A stretch of DNA of 64,000 nucleotides from VXYL01 sp965243095 (GCA_965243095.1 OZ251530.1:2046001-2110000); one strand, 5' to 3'. Shown: positions 17,233-26,114, numbered from the stretch's first letter. Translations and numbers: made by a program. Notes: a model not told the origin generated them from the sequence alone.

Positions 17233-19356
17233 TTGGGCGTCTGCGTGAGCGTTTCGGCAGTCGCTCGTCGCGCTGGCAAACCCACCGGTGCGACCCATCC
17301 CACCGCCGCTACCGCTCTGGCCGCAATCACCGCCTTGGCGTTCGGCGCACCCGCGGAGGAAGCGCCCGAGCGGCAACTCGAGGAGCAGCTTGAGGAAATC
17401 GTGGTGCGTGCCGACGCCTCGGTGGCGCTTCGCCAAGGCACCGTTGGCAGCGCCTCCACGCTAGACCGCGAGGTGGTCGAACGCACCCGCGCCAGCCATC
17501 CGAACGAGCTGCTCGCCCGCGTGCCGGGGGTGTGGATCACGCGCGGTTCCGGGCAGGAGCATCTCACCGCCATTCGCTCCGGCGTGTACGCCGGGCCGGG
17601 CGCCTGCGGCGAGTTTCTGCTGCTGGAAAATGGCATTCCCATCCGTCCGGCGGGGTTCTGCAACATCAACAACCTGTTCGAGATGAACACCGAGCAGGCC
17701 GCTTTGGTGGAAGCGGTGCGCGGCCCGGCCAGCGCGCTGTTCGGCGGCAACGCCGTCCACGGTGCGATCAACACGGTGACGGCCAGCAACGGCGACGGCT
17801 GGCGCGGCAGCTTGGAAACCGGCCCGTACGACTACCTGCAAGCCCGCGTCGGCGGCGGTGCCTCGAATTGGCGCGTTGATGCGTCTTCGACCACCACCGG
17901 CGGCTATCGGGCGGACACCGGCTACGGCCAACACAAAGCCACCGCCAGTGGGCAGCGGCGCATGGGCGCGTGGGACGTGACCACCACCGGCACCGCCACC
18001 CTGCTCAACCAAGAAACCGGCGGCTATGTGCTGGGCCGCAACGCCTACGACACCCCGGCGCGGCGCAGCAACCCCAACCCCGAGGCGTTCCGCGATGCGT
18101 GGTCGGCAAGGATGGCGAGCGTTTGGCGGCGCGACTTGGCGGCGCGCGGCCGGCTCGCGATCACCCCGTACCTGCGCCGCTCGTCCATGGAGTTCCGGCA
18201 GCATTTCCTGCCCGGGCAACCTTTGGAGAAGAACGCGCAAACCAGCGGCGGCGTGCGCGTGGAGTTCGAGCGCGACGCACGATGGCGCTGGAACGCCGGC
18301 GCCGTGCTGGAGGCGTTCGACGCGGCGCTTTCGCAACGCCAAGCATCGGCCACCCAAGGTTCGGCGTTTCTGGTGGCCACCCGCCCGACGGGAACGCACT
18401 ACGACTACCGCGTGCGCGGCGCCACGCTCGCCGCCTTCTACAACGCGGAGATTCCCTTGACCGAACCGCTGCGCTTGGTGGCGAGCGCCCGCGCCGAACG
18501 CAACAGCTACGACTACGACAACGGCCACCTGGACGGCAACACCCGCGACGACGGCACCCCCTGCGGATTCGGCGGCTGCCTCTACACCCGCCCGGCGGAT
18601 CGCCAAGACGCCTTCGCGAACATCGCTGGCCGGCTAGGGGTGGCTTGGACACCCAACGAAACCCGAACGTGGTATGCGGTTATCGGACAAGGCTTCCGCC
18701 CACCGCAAACCACGGAACTGTACCGCCTGCAACGCGGCCAAACCGTGGCGGACTTGGCGAGCGAAGCGCTGCGCTCGGTGGAAGCCGGCGTTCGCGGCCA
18801 CGCCGGGTCGCTGCAATACGACCTCGCCATGTACGCGCAAACCACCGACAACCTCATCTTCCGCGACGCCCGCGGCTTCAACGTAAGCGACGGCGCCACC
18901 GAGTCCACCGGCGTTGATCTACACGTGGCGTGGAACGCGGGTGCCCACACCGTCGATTTGACAGCCGCCTACGCCAACCACCGCTACGCCTTCACCCGCG
19001 ACGCCGGCCGCGGCGAACGCATCCAAGACGGCAACACGGTTGACACCGCCCCCCGCCTGCTGGCCAGCGCCCACTGGCTTTGGAAAGGAGAAAAGGTGAC
19101 CTCAGAGTTCGAGGCCGTGCATGTGGGCGCCCACCACCTAGACGCCGCCAACACCGCCCGCTACGCCGGCCACACCCTGCTCAACTGGCGCGGCGCTTGG
19201 CAGGCGACGCCCAACGTCCGGCTGTTCGCAAAGCTGCTCAACCTCCGCGACACCCCCTACGCCGAACGCGCCGACTACGCCTTTGGCAACTACAGGTACT
19301 TCCCGGGGATGCCCCGGCAGGCGCATTTGGGGGTTGAGGTCATTGGCGGAGGCTGA
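17233..19356 (+). CDS. TonB-dependent outer-membrane receptor
   Basis: A 707-residue receptor. EEIVVRADA near residue 56 resembles a TonB box. The plug domain follows (ELLARVPGVWITRGSG, then ALVEAVRGPASALFGGNAVHGAINTVT), and then a beta-barrel with alternating-strand sequence to the C-terminus. Such receptors import siderophores, cobalamin or sugars using TonB energy. The substrate is not evident. A pair of close cysteines in the plug (GPGACGEF and AGFCNIN) may form a disulfide. The start is taken as TTG 17233 because the two upstream ATGs are out of frame; a GTG slightly downstream is possible. The true export signal is therefore not settled. Confidence 0.88.
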   Translation: MGVCVSVSAVARRAGKPTGATHPTAATALAAITALAFGAPAEEAPERQLEEQLEEIVVRADASVALRQGTVGSASTLDREVVERTRASHPNELLARVPGVWITRGSGQEHLTAIRSGVYAGPGACGEFLLLENGIPIRPAGFCNINNLFEMNTEQAALVEAVRGPASALFGGNAVHGAINTVTASNGDGWRGSLETGPYDYLQARVGGGASNWRVDASSTTTGGYRADTGYGQHKATASGQRRMGAWDVTTTGTATLLNQETGGYVLGRNAYDTPARRSNPNPEAFRDAWSARMASVWRRDLAARGRLAITPYLRRSSMEFRQHFLPGQPLEKNAQTSGGVRVEFERDARWRWNAGAVLEAFDAALSQRQASATQGSAFLVATRPTGTHYDYRVRGATLAAFYNAEIPLTEPLRLVASARAERNSYDYDNGHLDGNTRDDGTPCGFGGCLYTRPADRQDAFANIAGRLGVAWTPNETRTWYAVIGQGFRPPQTTELYRLQRGQTVADLASEALRSVEAGVRGHAGSLQYDLAMYAQTTDNLIFRDARGFNVSDGATESTGVDLHVAWNAGAHTVDLTAAYANHRYAFTRDAGRGERIQDGNTVDTAPRLLASAHWLWKGEKVTSEFEAVHVGAHHLDAANTARYAGHTLLNWRGAWQATPNVRLFAKLLNLRDTPYAERADYAFGNYRYFPGMPRQAHLGVEVIGGG

Positions 19357-19395
19357 TAGGCTGCGCCCAGCCATCAGGTTAGGGAGACGGCGAAC

Positions 19396-20472
19396 GTGGC
19401 CAACGAACTCGAAATTTGGGCACTGCACGGGGAGGCCGACGCGACGCGGATCGAGCAGGTAGCGCGTACGGAATCCGAGCTAAAATTCGAGGCCACTTTG
19501 GTCAAGAACCCCGAGATGCTCATGCCGGGTCTGACGTTGATCGGGCGGCAGACGCGAAGTGGCCGTGGTAAGTTGGACTTGCTTGGGTTGGACGAGAAAG
19601 GTCAGCTTGTCGTATTTGAGCTGAAACGTGAACTGGTAGCACGGGATGCGGTAACACAGATCATAGACTACGGTTCCTTCTTGGAATCGCTGAGCGACAA
19701 GGAGCTTGTTGAACACATTGCAGCTCAACCCGGAGAGGGGATAGAGCCGATAGGCAATTTCGACGAGTGGTACGGGCAACGGTTCACTAATCCGGAGGCT
19801 TCGCTAAAGCCGGTGCAAATGACCTTGGTTGGCCTTGGCGCGGACGACGATGCGATTCGCATCGTGGAGTTCCTAGCCAAGCACGACATGCCGATATCTA
19901 TGCTTACTTTTCGTGGTTACGACCACGACGGCAGAGTTCTCCTTGCCAAGCAGGTGCAAGCGGAACGCGACATTGCGGAACGTGCCAAAGCCCGGTCTGG
20001 GCGGGACCAACAAGAAACGAATAGAGCCTTTGAAAAAGCCCTAGACGAACGCATAGATGAACTTAACATCAGAGACTTCTGGGAAGATGTGTTCGGGGCA
20101 TTCGAGGATAGCTTGGGTACCCCCTATGTTCGCAAGGGTGGCTTCAACTTCTTCTTCCGATCGACCTTGAACCTCCCCAATCACCCTGGGGGCTTCGTTT
20201 CTCCCCTATCGATCCGGCTCACGCAGAAGGAGAAGATACGCATCGTCTTCTTTCCCGTTAGCGTTCACCTATGCCGACAAGAGTTCGACAACTCGAAGCT
20301 CGGTTTCGAAAAAGAAAAGCCACAGGCTGCTCCAACCACCAACGAGATCCAACAGCAGTGGTTCCTCGAATTGGGCGATGTGGAGTGGAAGAAACACAAA
20401 GAAGATCTTGTCGCATTGGCGGATGCGGTTGCGGAGGCTTGGCGCGAGGCTCGGCGCAAGTCTAGAGGTTAG
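19396..20472 (+). CDS. NucS/DUF91-like endonuclease domain protein
   Basis: A 358-residue protein starting at GTG 19396. The N-terminal 130 residues carry a PD-(D/E)xK-type core: GKLDLLGLDEKGQLVVFELKR supplies the Asp and the ExK, and DAVTQIIDYGSFLESL follows as the helix. This matches the DUF91/NucS endonuclease family. The C-terminal half has no recognised fold. Two 60-nt stretches counted by eye are only 47-50 percent G+C, against about 65 percent in the receptor gene beside it, so recent acquisition is likely. Its stop overlaps the end of a convergent vapB gene by 4 nt. It is a candidate defence or repair nuclease. Confidence 0.75.
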   Translation: MANELEIWALHGEADATRIEQVARTESELKFEATLVKNPEMLMPGLTLIGRQTRSGRGKLDLLGLDEKGQLVVFELKRELVARDAVTQIIDYGSFLESLSDKELVEHIAAQPGEGIEPIGNFDEWYGQRFTNPEASLKPVQMTLVGLGADDDAIRIVEFLAKHDMPISMLTFRGYDHDGRVLLAKQVQAERDIAERAKARSGRDQQETNRAFEKALDERIDELNIRDFWEDVFGAFEDSLGTPYVRKGGFNFFFRSTLNLPNHPGGFVSPLSIRLTQKEKIRIVFFPVSVHLCRQEFDNSKLGFEKEKPQAAPTTNEIQQQWFLELGDVEWKKHKEDLVALADAVAEAWREARRKSRG

Positions 20473-20729
20473 TTCCTAGGCAACCCCCGCTCGTCGTATA
20501 GAAGCGCACCATGCTCCGTGGAGGACAAACCGGGGCCCACCAAAGCGGCGCAACGCTCCGCGATGGCGCGCATCCGGCGCAGGCGTTCGTCCATGCCGCG
20601 CTGCCGTGCTTCCCGTTCCAAGCGTTCGCGCAGCGCCTGTGTGATCGCGCCGGTCTTCGTCTCCCCAGTGAGCCGTGCGAGTTCGCCGGCCAGCCGGCAG
20701 GTCTCCTCGTTCTTGATGGTGAGGCCCAT
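20469..20729 (-). CDS. vapB: Orphan VapB-type antitoxin (duplicate copy)
   Basis: An 86-residue protein almost identical to the VapB at 26498-26755. The start (MGLTIKNEETCRLAGELARL) is the Rv0623/VapB-family N-terminal DNA-binding segment, followed by basic helices. The tail differs: GALLYDERGLPRN here, GDLLYDERGLPK in the other copy. No VapC follows; the next gene is a convergent nuclease overlapping it by 4 nt. If expressed it could still repress or neutralise through the cognate toxin at 26115. It lies inside a duplicated block with coxM and part of coxL. Confidence 0.8.
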   Translation of the reverse strand: MGLTIKNEETCRLAGELARLTGETKTGAITQALRERLEREARQRGMDERLRRMRAIAERCAALVGPGLSSTEHGALLYDERGLPRN

Positions 20730-21531
20730 CTAATTGCCAGTAACGCCACTGGCCGCAACGGGCTACGGCGCGTTTCGTAAGCACGCCGAGCAGGTGGCCG
20801 CGGTATTCGGCGGAGGCGTACAGATCGGTGTTGAAGTCGCTGTGGTCGATGGTCACTGCGTCTATCGCGTCCGGCGAGAAATCCGCCGATAGCGCCGCCT
20901 CCAGCGCCGTGGCCCGGAACGCGCCGGCGCCGGCGCCGGTTACGCCCACATGCACTGCGTCGCCGTAGCGGGCGACCAGCACACCGACGATGGCGTAGCG
21001 GGAAGCCGGGTTGGGGAACTTCTCGTAGGCGGCGGCGTCCGGTACGCGGAAGTCCACACGGGTGACGATTTCGCCTTCTTGCAAGGCGGTTTCGAATAGG
21101 CTGGTGAAAAACGCATCGCCGGGGATGGAGCGCTTGTTGGTGTGTGCTTCTGCGGCGAGGGCCACCACCGCGGCCGGGTAATCCGCCGCCGGGTCGCTGT
21201 TGGCCACGGAGCCGCCGATGGTGCCGCGGTTGCGGACGTGGGCGTCGCCGATGCGCCCGGCCAGATCGGCCAGCGCCGGTATCGTCGCGCTTGCGGCCAC
21301 TTCGGCGTGGCGCGTCAGGCCGCCCACCTTCATCACATCTCCATCCACCGTGACGCCGGCCATGCCGTCGATGCCGGCCAGATCGATCACGTCCGATGGC
21401 GCGGCGAGGCGCTGCTTCAGCGTGGGGATGAGGGTCATGCCGCCGGCCAGGTAGGCGCCGTCGTCCGCGCTCGCCAAGAGATCCGCGGCCTCCTGCAGGC
21501 TGGCGGGTTTGTGGTAGTCGAAAGCGTACAT
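20476..21531 (-). CDS. coxM: CoxM-like FAD subunit, copy 1, with lost stop codon
   Basis: The first 261 residues are the FAD-binding medium subunit of a molybdenum hydroxylase. YLAGGMTLIPTLKQRL and VRNRGTIGGSVANSDPAADYPA are the two FAD-binding motifs. It differs from copy 2 (26773-27558) at roughly 17 positions. At 20746-20748 the TAG stop of copy 2 is TGG here. Translation therefore continues about 90 residues through the vapB gene in another frame, giving 351 residues. The added tail is unrelated to any CoxM. It may be a degenerating gene, since its coxL partner is truncated. Confidence 0.75.
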   Translation of the reverse strand: MYAFDYHKPASLQEAADLLASADDGAYLAGGMTLIPTLKQRLAAPSDVIDLAGIDGMAGVTVDGDVMKVGGLTRHAEVAASATIPALADLAGRIGDAHVRNRGTIGGSVANSDPAADYPAAVVALAAEAHTNKRSIPGDAFFTSLFETALQEGEIVTRVDFRVPDAAAYEKFPNPASRYAIVGVLVARYGDAVHVGVTGAGAGAFRATALEAALSADFSPDAIDAVTIDHSDFNTDLYASAEYRGHLLGVLTKRAVARCGQWRYWQLDGPHHQERGDLPAGRRTRTAHWGDEDRRDHTGAARTLGTGSTAARHGRTPAPDARHRGALRRFGGPRFVLHGAWCASIRRAGVA

Positions 21532-22782
21532 GGCTTAGCCCTCCCTCAGCGCGCGCCACACGGTTTCCGGCGTCGCCGGCATCGGCACGTTGGCAACGCC
21601 CAAGGCGTCCGTCACCGCGTTCATCACCGCTGCGGTGGAGCCGATGGCGCCGGCTTCGCCGCAGCCTTTCACGCCGAGCGGATTGTGGGTGCAAGGCGTT
21701 GTCGTGGTGTCCACCAGGAAACTCGGCAAATCGTCCGCCCTTGGCATGGCGTAGTCCATGTAGGAGCCGCTCAGCAACTGGCCGGTGTCGTCGTACACGC
21801 CGTGTTCCAAGAGCGCTTGGCCGATGCCCTGCGCCAAGCCGCCGTGAACTTGGCCTTCGACGATCATCGGGTTCACGACGTGGCCGAAGTCGTCCACCGC
21901 CACGAACTGTTCGATTCGCACCACGCCGGTTTGCGGATCCACCTCCACTTCGCAGATGTGGGCGCCGGCGGGATAGGTGAAGTTCGGCGGGTCGTAGAAC
22001 GCCTTTTCCGAAAGGCCGGGTTCCAATTCCTCAAGCGGATAGTTCGATGGCACATAGGCCGCGAACGCCACCTCGGCGAAGGTGAGGGACTGGTTGGAAT
22101 CCACCACCCGGAACTCGCCATCCTCAAAGGCCATTTGATCTTCGCTCGCTTCCAGCATGTGCGCGGCGATCTTCTTGCCCTTGGCGATGATCTTGTCCGT
22201 GGCCTTCACCAGCGCGGAGCCGCCCACCGCCAGCGAACGCGAACCGTAGGTGCCGAGGGCGTAGTCCGAACGCCCTGTGTCGCCGTGCAGCACCGTGACG
22301 TTCTCGAACGGCACGCCGAGCTTGTCCGAGATGATCTGCGCGAAGGTGGTTTCGTGGCTTTGGCCGTGGCTGTGCGAGCCGGTGGTGACGGTTACCGAGC
22401 CGGTCACGTCCACGCGCACTTCGCCCACCTCGAAGAGGCCGACGCCGGCGCCCAGCGAGATGGCCACTTGCGAGGGCGCGAGGCCGCAGGCTTCGATGTA
22501 GCAGGAGAAGCCGATGCCGCGCTTCTTGCCGTCCGCTTCGGATTGCGCCTTGCGTTCGGCGTAGCCGGCGTAGTCCGCGTGGGCGAGGGCCTTGTCCAAG
22601 CTGGCGTCGTAGTCGCCGGTGTCGTAGGTGAGGGCGACTGGCGTCTCGTAGGGAAAATCGTCCGGCTGGATGAAGTTGCGGCGGCGCAGATCCGCTGGGT
22701 CCATGCCGATTTCCCGCGCCGCCGTTTCCACCAAGCGTTCCACGACGTAGGTGGCTTCCGGCCGGCCGGCGCCGCGGTAGGC
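20480..22782. repeat. Segmental duplication, copy 1 (vapB-coxM-coxL 3' part)
   Basis: This block repeats in direct orientation at 26506-28810. By eye, identity is about 98 percent over 190 nt of vapB and about 95 percent over two coxL stretches of 210 and 120 nt. The right boundary is sharp: both copies share the sequence up to ccgcggtaggc and then diverge completely. At the left, similarity fades within the last codons of vapB. The block interrupts coxL and is followed by the junction region 22783-22963. Confidence 0.9.
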
Positions 22783-22830
22783 ACGTTGTTGTCGAGGGGG
22801 CGACTGATCTCTCCACTTTATCTCCATCAC
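21535..22830 (-). pseudogene. coxL: Truncated CoxL-like large subunit (C-terminal half only)
   Basis: Residues 17-431 match residues 368-782 of the full coxL at 27563-29911, with only about three amino-acid differences. The first 367 residues are missing. The break falls at the first residue of the AYRGAGR active-site loop. Sixteen unrelated residues precede it, starting from a GTG (22830) with no convincing ribosome site. The remaining part contains most of the molybdenum-binding domain but lacks the N-terminal CoxL domain, so it should not form an active enzyme. It is probably a relic of a second cox operon, possibly still translated. Confidence 0.8.
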
Positions 22831-22847
22831 ATTTCCCTTGTCTTTCC

Positions 22848-22862
22848 ATCACCAAAGGTGAT
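22848..22862. promoter_or_regulatory. Perfect inverted repeat upstream of the permease operon
   Basis: ATCACC-AAA-GGTGAT is a perfect 6-bp inverted repeat with a 3-base spacer. It sits about 100 nt upstream of the secreted-protein gene and just beyond the coxL remnant. It is the size of a dimeric repressor half-site pair, and the gap 22831-22963 is the only place for a promoter of the plus-strand operon. It could equally be chance. Confidence 0.3.
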
Positions 22863-22963
22863 TGCCTAGCTTGAGCTTGGTATGGTGACCGGACTGTGAC
22901 GCAAGGGAGGTAACTGCTTGTTCCATGCCTACCCTCAAGTGAGCTGGGAGGCGGATCGCGAGG

Positions 22964-23512
22964 ATGAAGATGAAGCGGTTAATTCTCGCGGGAGCATGTG
23001 TGCTGATTGCGAACGCGCTCGCGGCGGCCGAGGTGTATCGCGTTCCTGGCGCTTTCTTCGTTCAGCTAGTGCAGACCACGGTGCAACCGACTCGCAACGC
23101 GGATGGAAACACCACATGGGGTCAGGGGCCGGAAGATGCCGTCAAGCACATCGCGGATGTTCCCCGCGTGGTGTTTCGATCCGAAACGCAGCGGCCGTTT
23201 CCCGACCGCATCACCGTGGTGTTCGCTGTCAAGCTGGAGGACGAGGCGCTCCACTCCACGGCGATTTCCATGATCCATGAAGGCGAGGGCTCGTACACTG
23301 CCAAGGCGGCAAAGCCGGAGGAAAAAGCGGCCTTGATTGCTTGGGCAGCGCGCCACTGGAAGCCTTTGGCAAAGGGGCAAGTCGTGCTGGAGCGCGTTGA
23401 TGGCGCACCCGAGTGGTCTCGGGCCGTCGCAGCCGAAGAGGACGGCACCACCATTCGCCTCGAAGTTCCGGGCGCTTTGCCCGTTCCGTATCCCATTGAA
23501 GTGCCGGACTGA
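22964..23512 (+). CDS. Secreted protein of unknown function
   Basis: A 182-residue protein with an N-terminal signal peptide (MKMKRLILAGACVLIANALAAAE, cleavage near ALA-AA). I do not recognise a family for the mature part. It has a mixed polar composition with a WAARHWKPL stretch and a Pro-rich C-terminus (ALPVPYPIEVPD). ATG codons at 22964 and 22970 are both possible; the second has better spacing from GAGG. It lies 6 nt before an FtsX-type permease gene and probably works with that system as a periplasmic component. Confidence 0.6.
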   Translation: MKMKRLILAGACVLIANALAAAEVYRVPGAFFVQLVQTTVQPTRNADGNTTWGQGPEDAVKHIADVPRVVFRSETQRPFPDRITVVFAVKLEDEALHSTAISMIHEGEGSYTAKAAKPEEKAALIAWAARHWKPLAKGQVVLERVDGAPEWSRAVAAEEDGTTIRLEVPGALPVPYPIEVPD

Positions 23513-23518
23513 CGACGG

Positions 23519-24652
23519 GTGACCGGGCAGTGGCGCCTGCTCGTCGCCAATCTCGTGCGATCCCCGGCGAGAGTCACGCTCTTAGCAACTAGCATCGGCG
23601 TCGCATCCTTCCTGTTTGCCACACTCCGGTCAATCGATTCGGCGCTAGCCGATGGCCTTGCGCGGGAGCCGTACCTGATGGTCTTTCCGGCACCAGGGCG
23701 AACGCGGCACCTAACCATCAGCGACATCGATAGCATCCGGGAACTCCCCGGAGTGGCCACCGTCACGTCGTTCGACGCCATGTCTAAAGCGTACTTCCAA
23801 GACGTTCGCACGCCCCTCTCCCCGCTCGCGGTCGTCATGCCGGACTACGCCACCATGCACAACACCCAGCTTGCCGAAAACGCGCTGCGCTGCTTTGCCG
23901 AGACGCTGCGCGGAGCCCTTGTGGATGGCGACTTGGCGGCTCGGCATGGATGGAAGGTGGGCGGCATCGTGCCGATCATGTACGGTACTCCGCCAAGCCC
24001 GGTGGAGTTCGTCTTGTGCGGCACGTTCGACAGCGTGGCGCAGACACGCACCAAGGCGCACTTCCTCTATCGGCTCGAGTACACGGGAGCGCACACGGCG
24101 GCCGGCACCGCGACGTTTCTTCGCGCCTACGCGGTGCCGAACGCGAATCCGCGCGATGTCGCAGGGGCCATAGACGAGCTGACGGCGCAGACCGCCTATC
24201 GGACGCAGACGATCTCGCAGGAGGAGTTTCTGCGCTCGCGCGCCCGGCTGGTGGAAAGCGCGGCATTGATCTTCACGTCCGTGCTTGCCGCGACGGCGGG
24301 CTCGCTCGTCTTGCTGGTAGGCACCTCGGCCGGGCAGGCCATTGAGGAGCGCACCGGGGAGATTGCCACATGCCGGGCGGTGGGGTTCTCCGGCGGCTCG
24401 ATGCTGGCGCTGCTGGTGGCGGAGCATTGCCTGCTGGTTTTTAGCGGCGTCGGTATTGGGCTGGGCGGGGCCTGCGCGTTGGAAGCGGAGATGAACAACC
24501 TGCTCACCACGTTGTTCGGCCCGTACGAGGTGTCGCTTCGGTCGATGGCCGAAACGGTGGCCGTTCTGGGTGGCGCTCTGGTGCTGGCCGGCCTGTTGCC
24601 GGCCGTGGGCGCCGTCCGCCGGCCGGTGGCGGGGTCGCTGCTGGAAACCTGA
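23519..24652 (+). CDS. ABC transporter permease, FtsX/MacB type (first)
   Basis: A 377-residue membrane protein starting at GTG. The layout is one N-terminal membrane segment (about 12-32), a periplasmic MacB-like domain of about 200 residues, and three C-terminal segments (about 250-275, 300-320, 340-365). The cytoplasmic loop GQAIEERTGEIATCRAVGFS resembles the E-R-E-A-R-A-G coupling motif of FtsX permeases. Such proteins work as mechanotransmission pumps for lipoproteins, peptides or antibiotics with an ATPase. No ATPase gene lies nearby. Confidence 0.75.
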   Translation: MTGQWRLLVANLVRSPARVTLLATSIGVASFLFATLRSIDSALADGLAREPYLMVFPAPGRTRHLTISDIDSIRELPGVATVTSFDAMSKAYFQDVRTPLSPLAVVMPDYATMHNTQLAENALRCFAETLRGALVDGDLAARHGWKVGGIVPIMYGTPPSPVEFVLCGTFDSVAQTRTKAHFLYRLEYTGAHTAAGTATFLRAYAVPNANPRDVAGAIDELTAQTAYRTQTISQEEFLRSRARLVESAALIFTSVLAATAGSLVLLVGTSAGQAIEERTGEIATCRAVGFSGGSMLALLVAEHCLLVFSGVGIGLGGACALEAEMNNLLTTLFGPYEVSLRSMAETVAVLGGALVLAGLLPAVGAVRRPVAGSLLET

Positions 24653-24675
24653 CAGCCAGCGTACCGGGCACTTCG

Positions 24676-25854
24676 ATGGGAGGGCGTTTCCGCCAAGCGT
24701 GCTGGCTGGCCAAGGCTAACGTGATGGGCACCGTCGCCGCCAGGCCCGCGGCGGTGGCGGTGATGGTGCTCAGCGTGTGCGCCAGCGTGCTGGTGTTCGA
24801 TGGCATCTGCGCCATGCTGGCCGGCATGGGCCGCCTGCTGGAGCACGGGGCGCGGGCGGACCGCGCCGTGCTGCTGCACCCGATGGCGGTGGAGGAGAGC
24901 GACAGCGTCCTGATCGAAAACACGGCACTGGACATGTTGGCGAGCGTAAGCGAGGTGGCCGAGGCGAGCCCGGAGTTGATGGGCGCTTGGGTTCATGTGC
25001 GTGACGTCGAGGCGGAGGGCACGGTTCCCGTCGCCCTGCGCGGCGTGACGGCGGCGGCGTTCGACCTGCGCCCGGAGCTGAAAATCGTCGAGGGCCGCCA
25101 CTTCGCCGCTGGACGCATGGAGGTGATCGCCGGCGTCAAGGCCGCGGCGGAGATCGATGGTCTGGCCGTCGGCGCCAAGGTGCCTGTCAACACGTTTGAC
25201 TGCGAGGTGGTGGGCACGTTCGAGACCGGCGGCGCACACGACTTCGAGGTATGGGCGGATCTCCGCGTGATGCAGCAGCTAGTCGGTCGCTGGGGCGTTG
25301 TGAGCTCGGCGCGGCTGCGCTTGCACGAGGGGGCGGAATTGGCCGAGTTGCGCACGTCTATCGAGGACGACCCGCGCATCGCGGCGGTTGTCAAGGGCGA
25401 GCTGCAGTTCGCGCAGGCGAACAGCGCCGAGGCGAGACGCACGCTCGCCGTGCTCGCCACCGTGCTTGGCGCAATCATGGCGGTAGGCGCGGTGGCGGCG
25501 TCCTTCAATGCAGCGCACGCCTCGGTGTGCGCAAGGATGCGGGAGATCGCGACGGTTCGTGCGATGGGTTTTGGGCGCGGTGTGGTTTCCCTGTCGCTCG
25601 TCTTGGAAAACGTCCTCTATGCGGTGTTCGGTGGTTTGTGCGCCACTTTGCTGGCGGGTCTCGCATTCCACGGCGTCTCGGCGTCCGCGAAAAGCGGGAC
25701 ATCCGACCCGCACACGATGGTGTTCGACATGGCGGTGACGCCGGGCGTTGCGGCCCTCGGCATGGCGTTCGCCCTAGCTGTTGGCGTGATTGGCACGCTG
25801 GTGCCGGTGTACGCGACCCGTGTTCCCCTCGCAGTCGCGCAACGACGGCGGTGA
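24676..25854 (+). CDS. ABC transporter permease, FtsX/MacB type (second)
   Basis: A 392-residue paralogous permease with the same four-segment layout. Residues 22-45 form the first segment. A periplasmic domain covers about 50-250. ARMREIATVRAMGFGRGVV is the clear FtsX coupling loop, followed by two C-terminal segments. It starts 23 nt after the first permease and presumably forms a heterodimer with it. The gene is convergent with DUF433 (12-nt gap). The absence of an ATPase suggests that a subunit encoded elsewhere powers it; the LolD-like ATPase at 51433 has its own permease. Confidence 0.78.
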   Translation: MGGRFRQACWLAKANVMGTVAARPAAVAVMVLSVCASVLVFDGICAMLAGMGRLLEHGARADRAVLLHPMAVEESDSVLIENTALDMLASVSEVAEASPELMGAWVHVRDVEAEGTVPVALRGVTAAAFDLRPELKIVEGRHFAAGRMEVIAGVKAAAEIDGLAVGAKVPVNTFDCEVVGTFETGGAHDFEVWADLRVMQQLVGRWGVVSSARLRLHEGAELAELRTSIEDDPRIAAVVKGELQFAQANSAEARRTLAVLATVLGAIMAVGAVAASFNAAHASVCARMREIATVRAMGFGRGVVSLSLVLENVLYAVFGGLCATLLAGLAFHGVSASAKSGTSDPHTMVFDMAVTPGVAALGMAFALAVGVIGTLVPVYATRVPLAVAQRRR

Positions 25855-25866
25855 CGCCCGGGTAGG

Positions 25867-26106
25867 TCAGGGCTCTGACACGGCGAGGGAGTCGCCGGCG
25901 ACCACGGCATGCGCGTAGGCGATGCAGGCGCGGATGTCGTCGGGCTCCAACAGGGGATAGTCCTCCAAGAGCTCCTCTTGCGTGACGCCTTGGGCTAGGA
26001 GGCTGAGAATCAGCTCCACTGAGATGCGCATGTCGCGGATGATGGGTTTGCCGCCGAACACATCGGCTCGGGCGGTAATGCGGGCAAGCAGTTTGGCGTG
26101 TGACAT
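25867..26106 (-). CDS. DUF433 family protein
   Basis: A 79-residue protein. ADVFGGKPIIRDMRISVELILSLL and GVTQEELLEDYPLLEPDDIRA are the DUF433 signature, a winged-helix-like domain often paired with PIN-like toxins (DUF5615) as antitoxin. The start was placed at ATG 26106, 8 nt after the vapC stop; a TTG at 26121 would overlap vapC. Here it follows vapB-vapC rather than a DUF5615 gene, which gives a three-gene toxin-antitoxin set. Confidence 0.75.
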   Translation of the reverse strand: MSHAKLLARITARADVFGGKPIIRDMRISVELILSLLAQGVTQEELLEDYPLLEPDDIRACIAYAHAVVAGDSLAVSEP

Positions 26107-26114
26107 TGTGTGCT

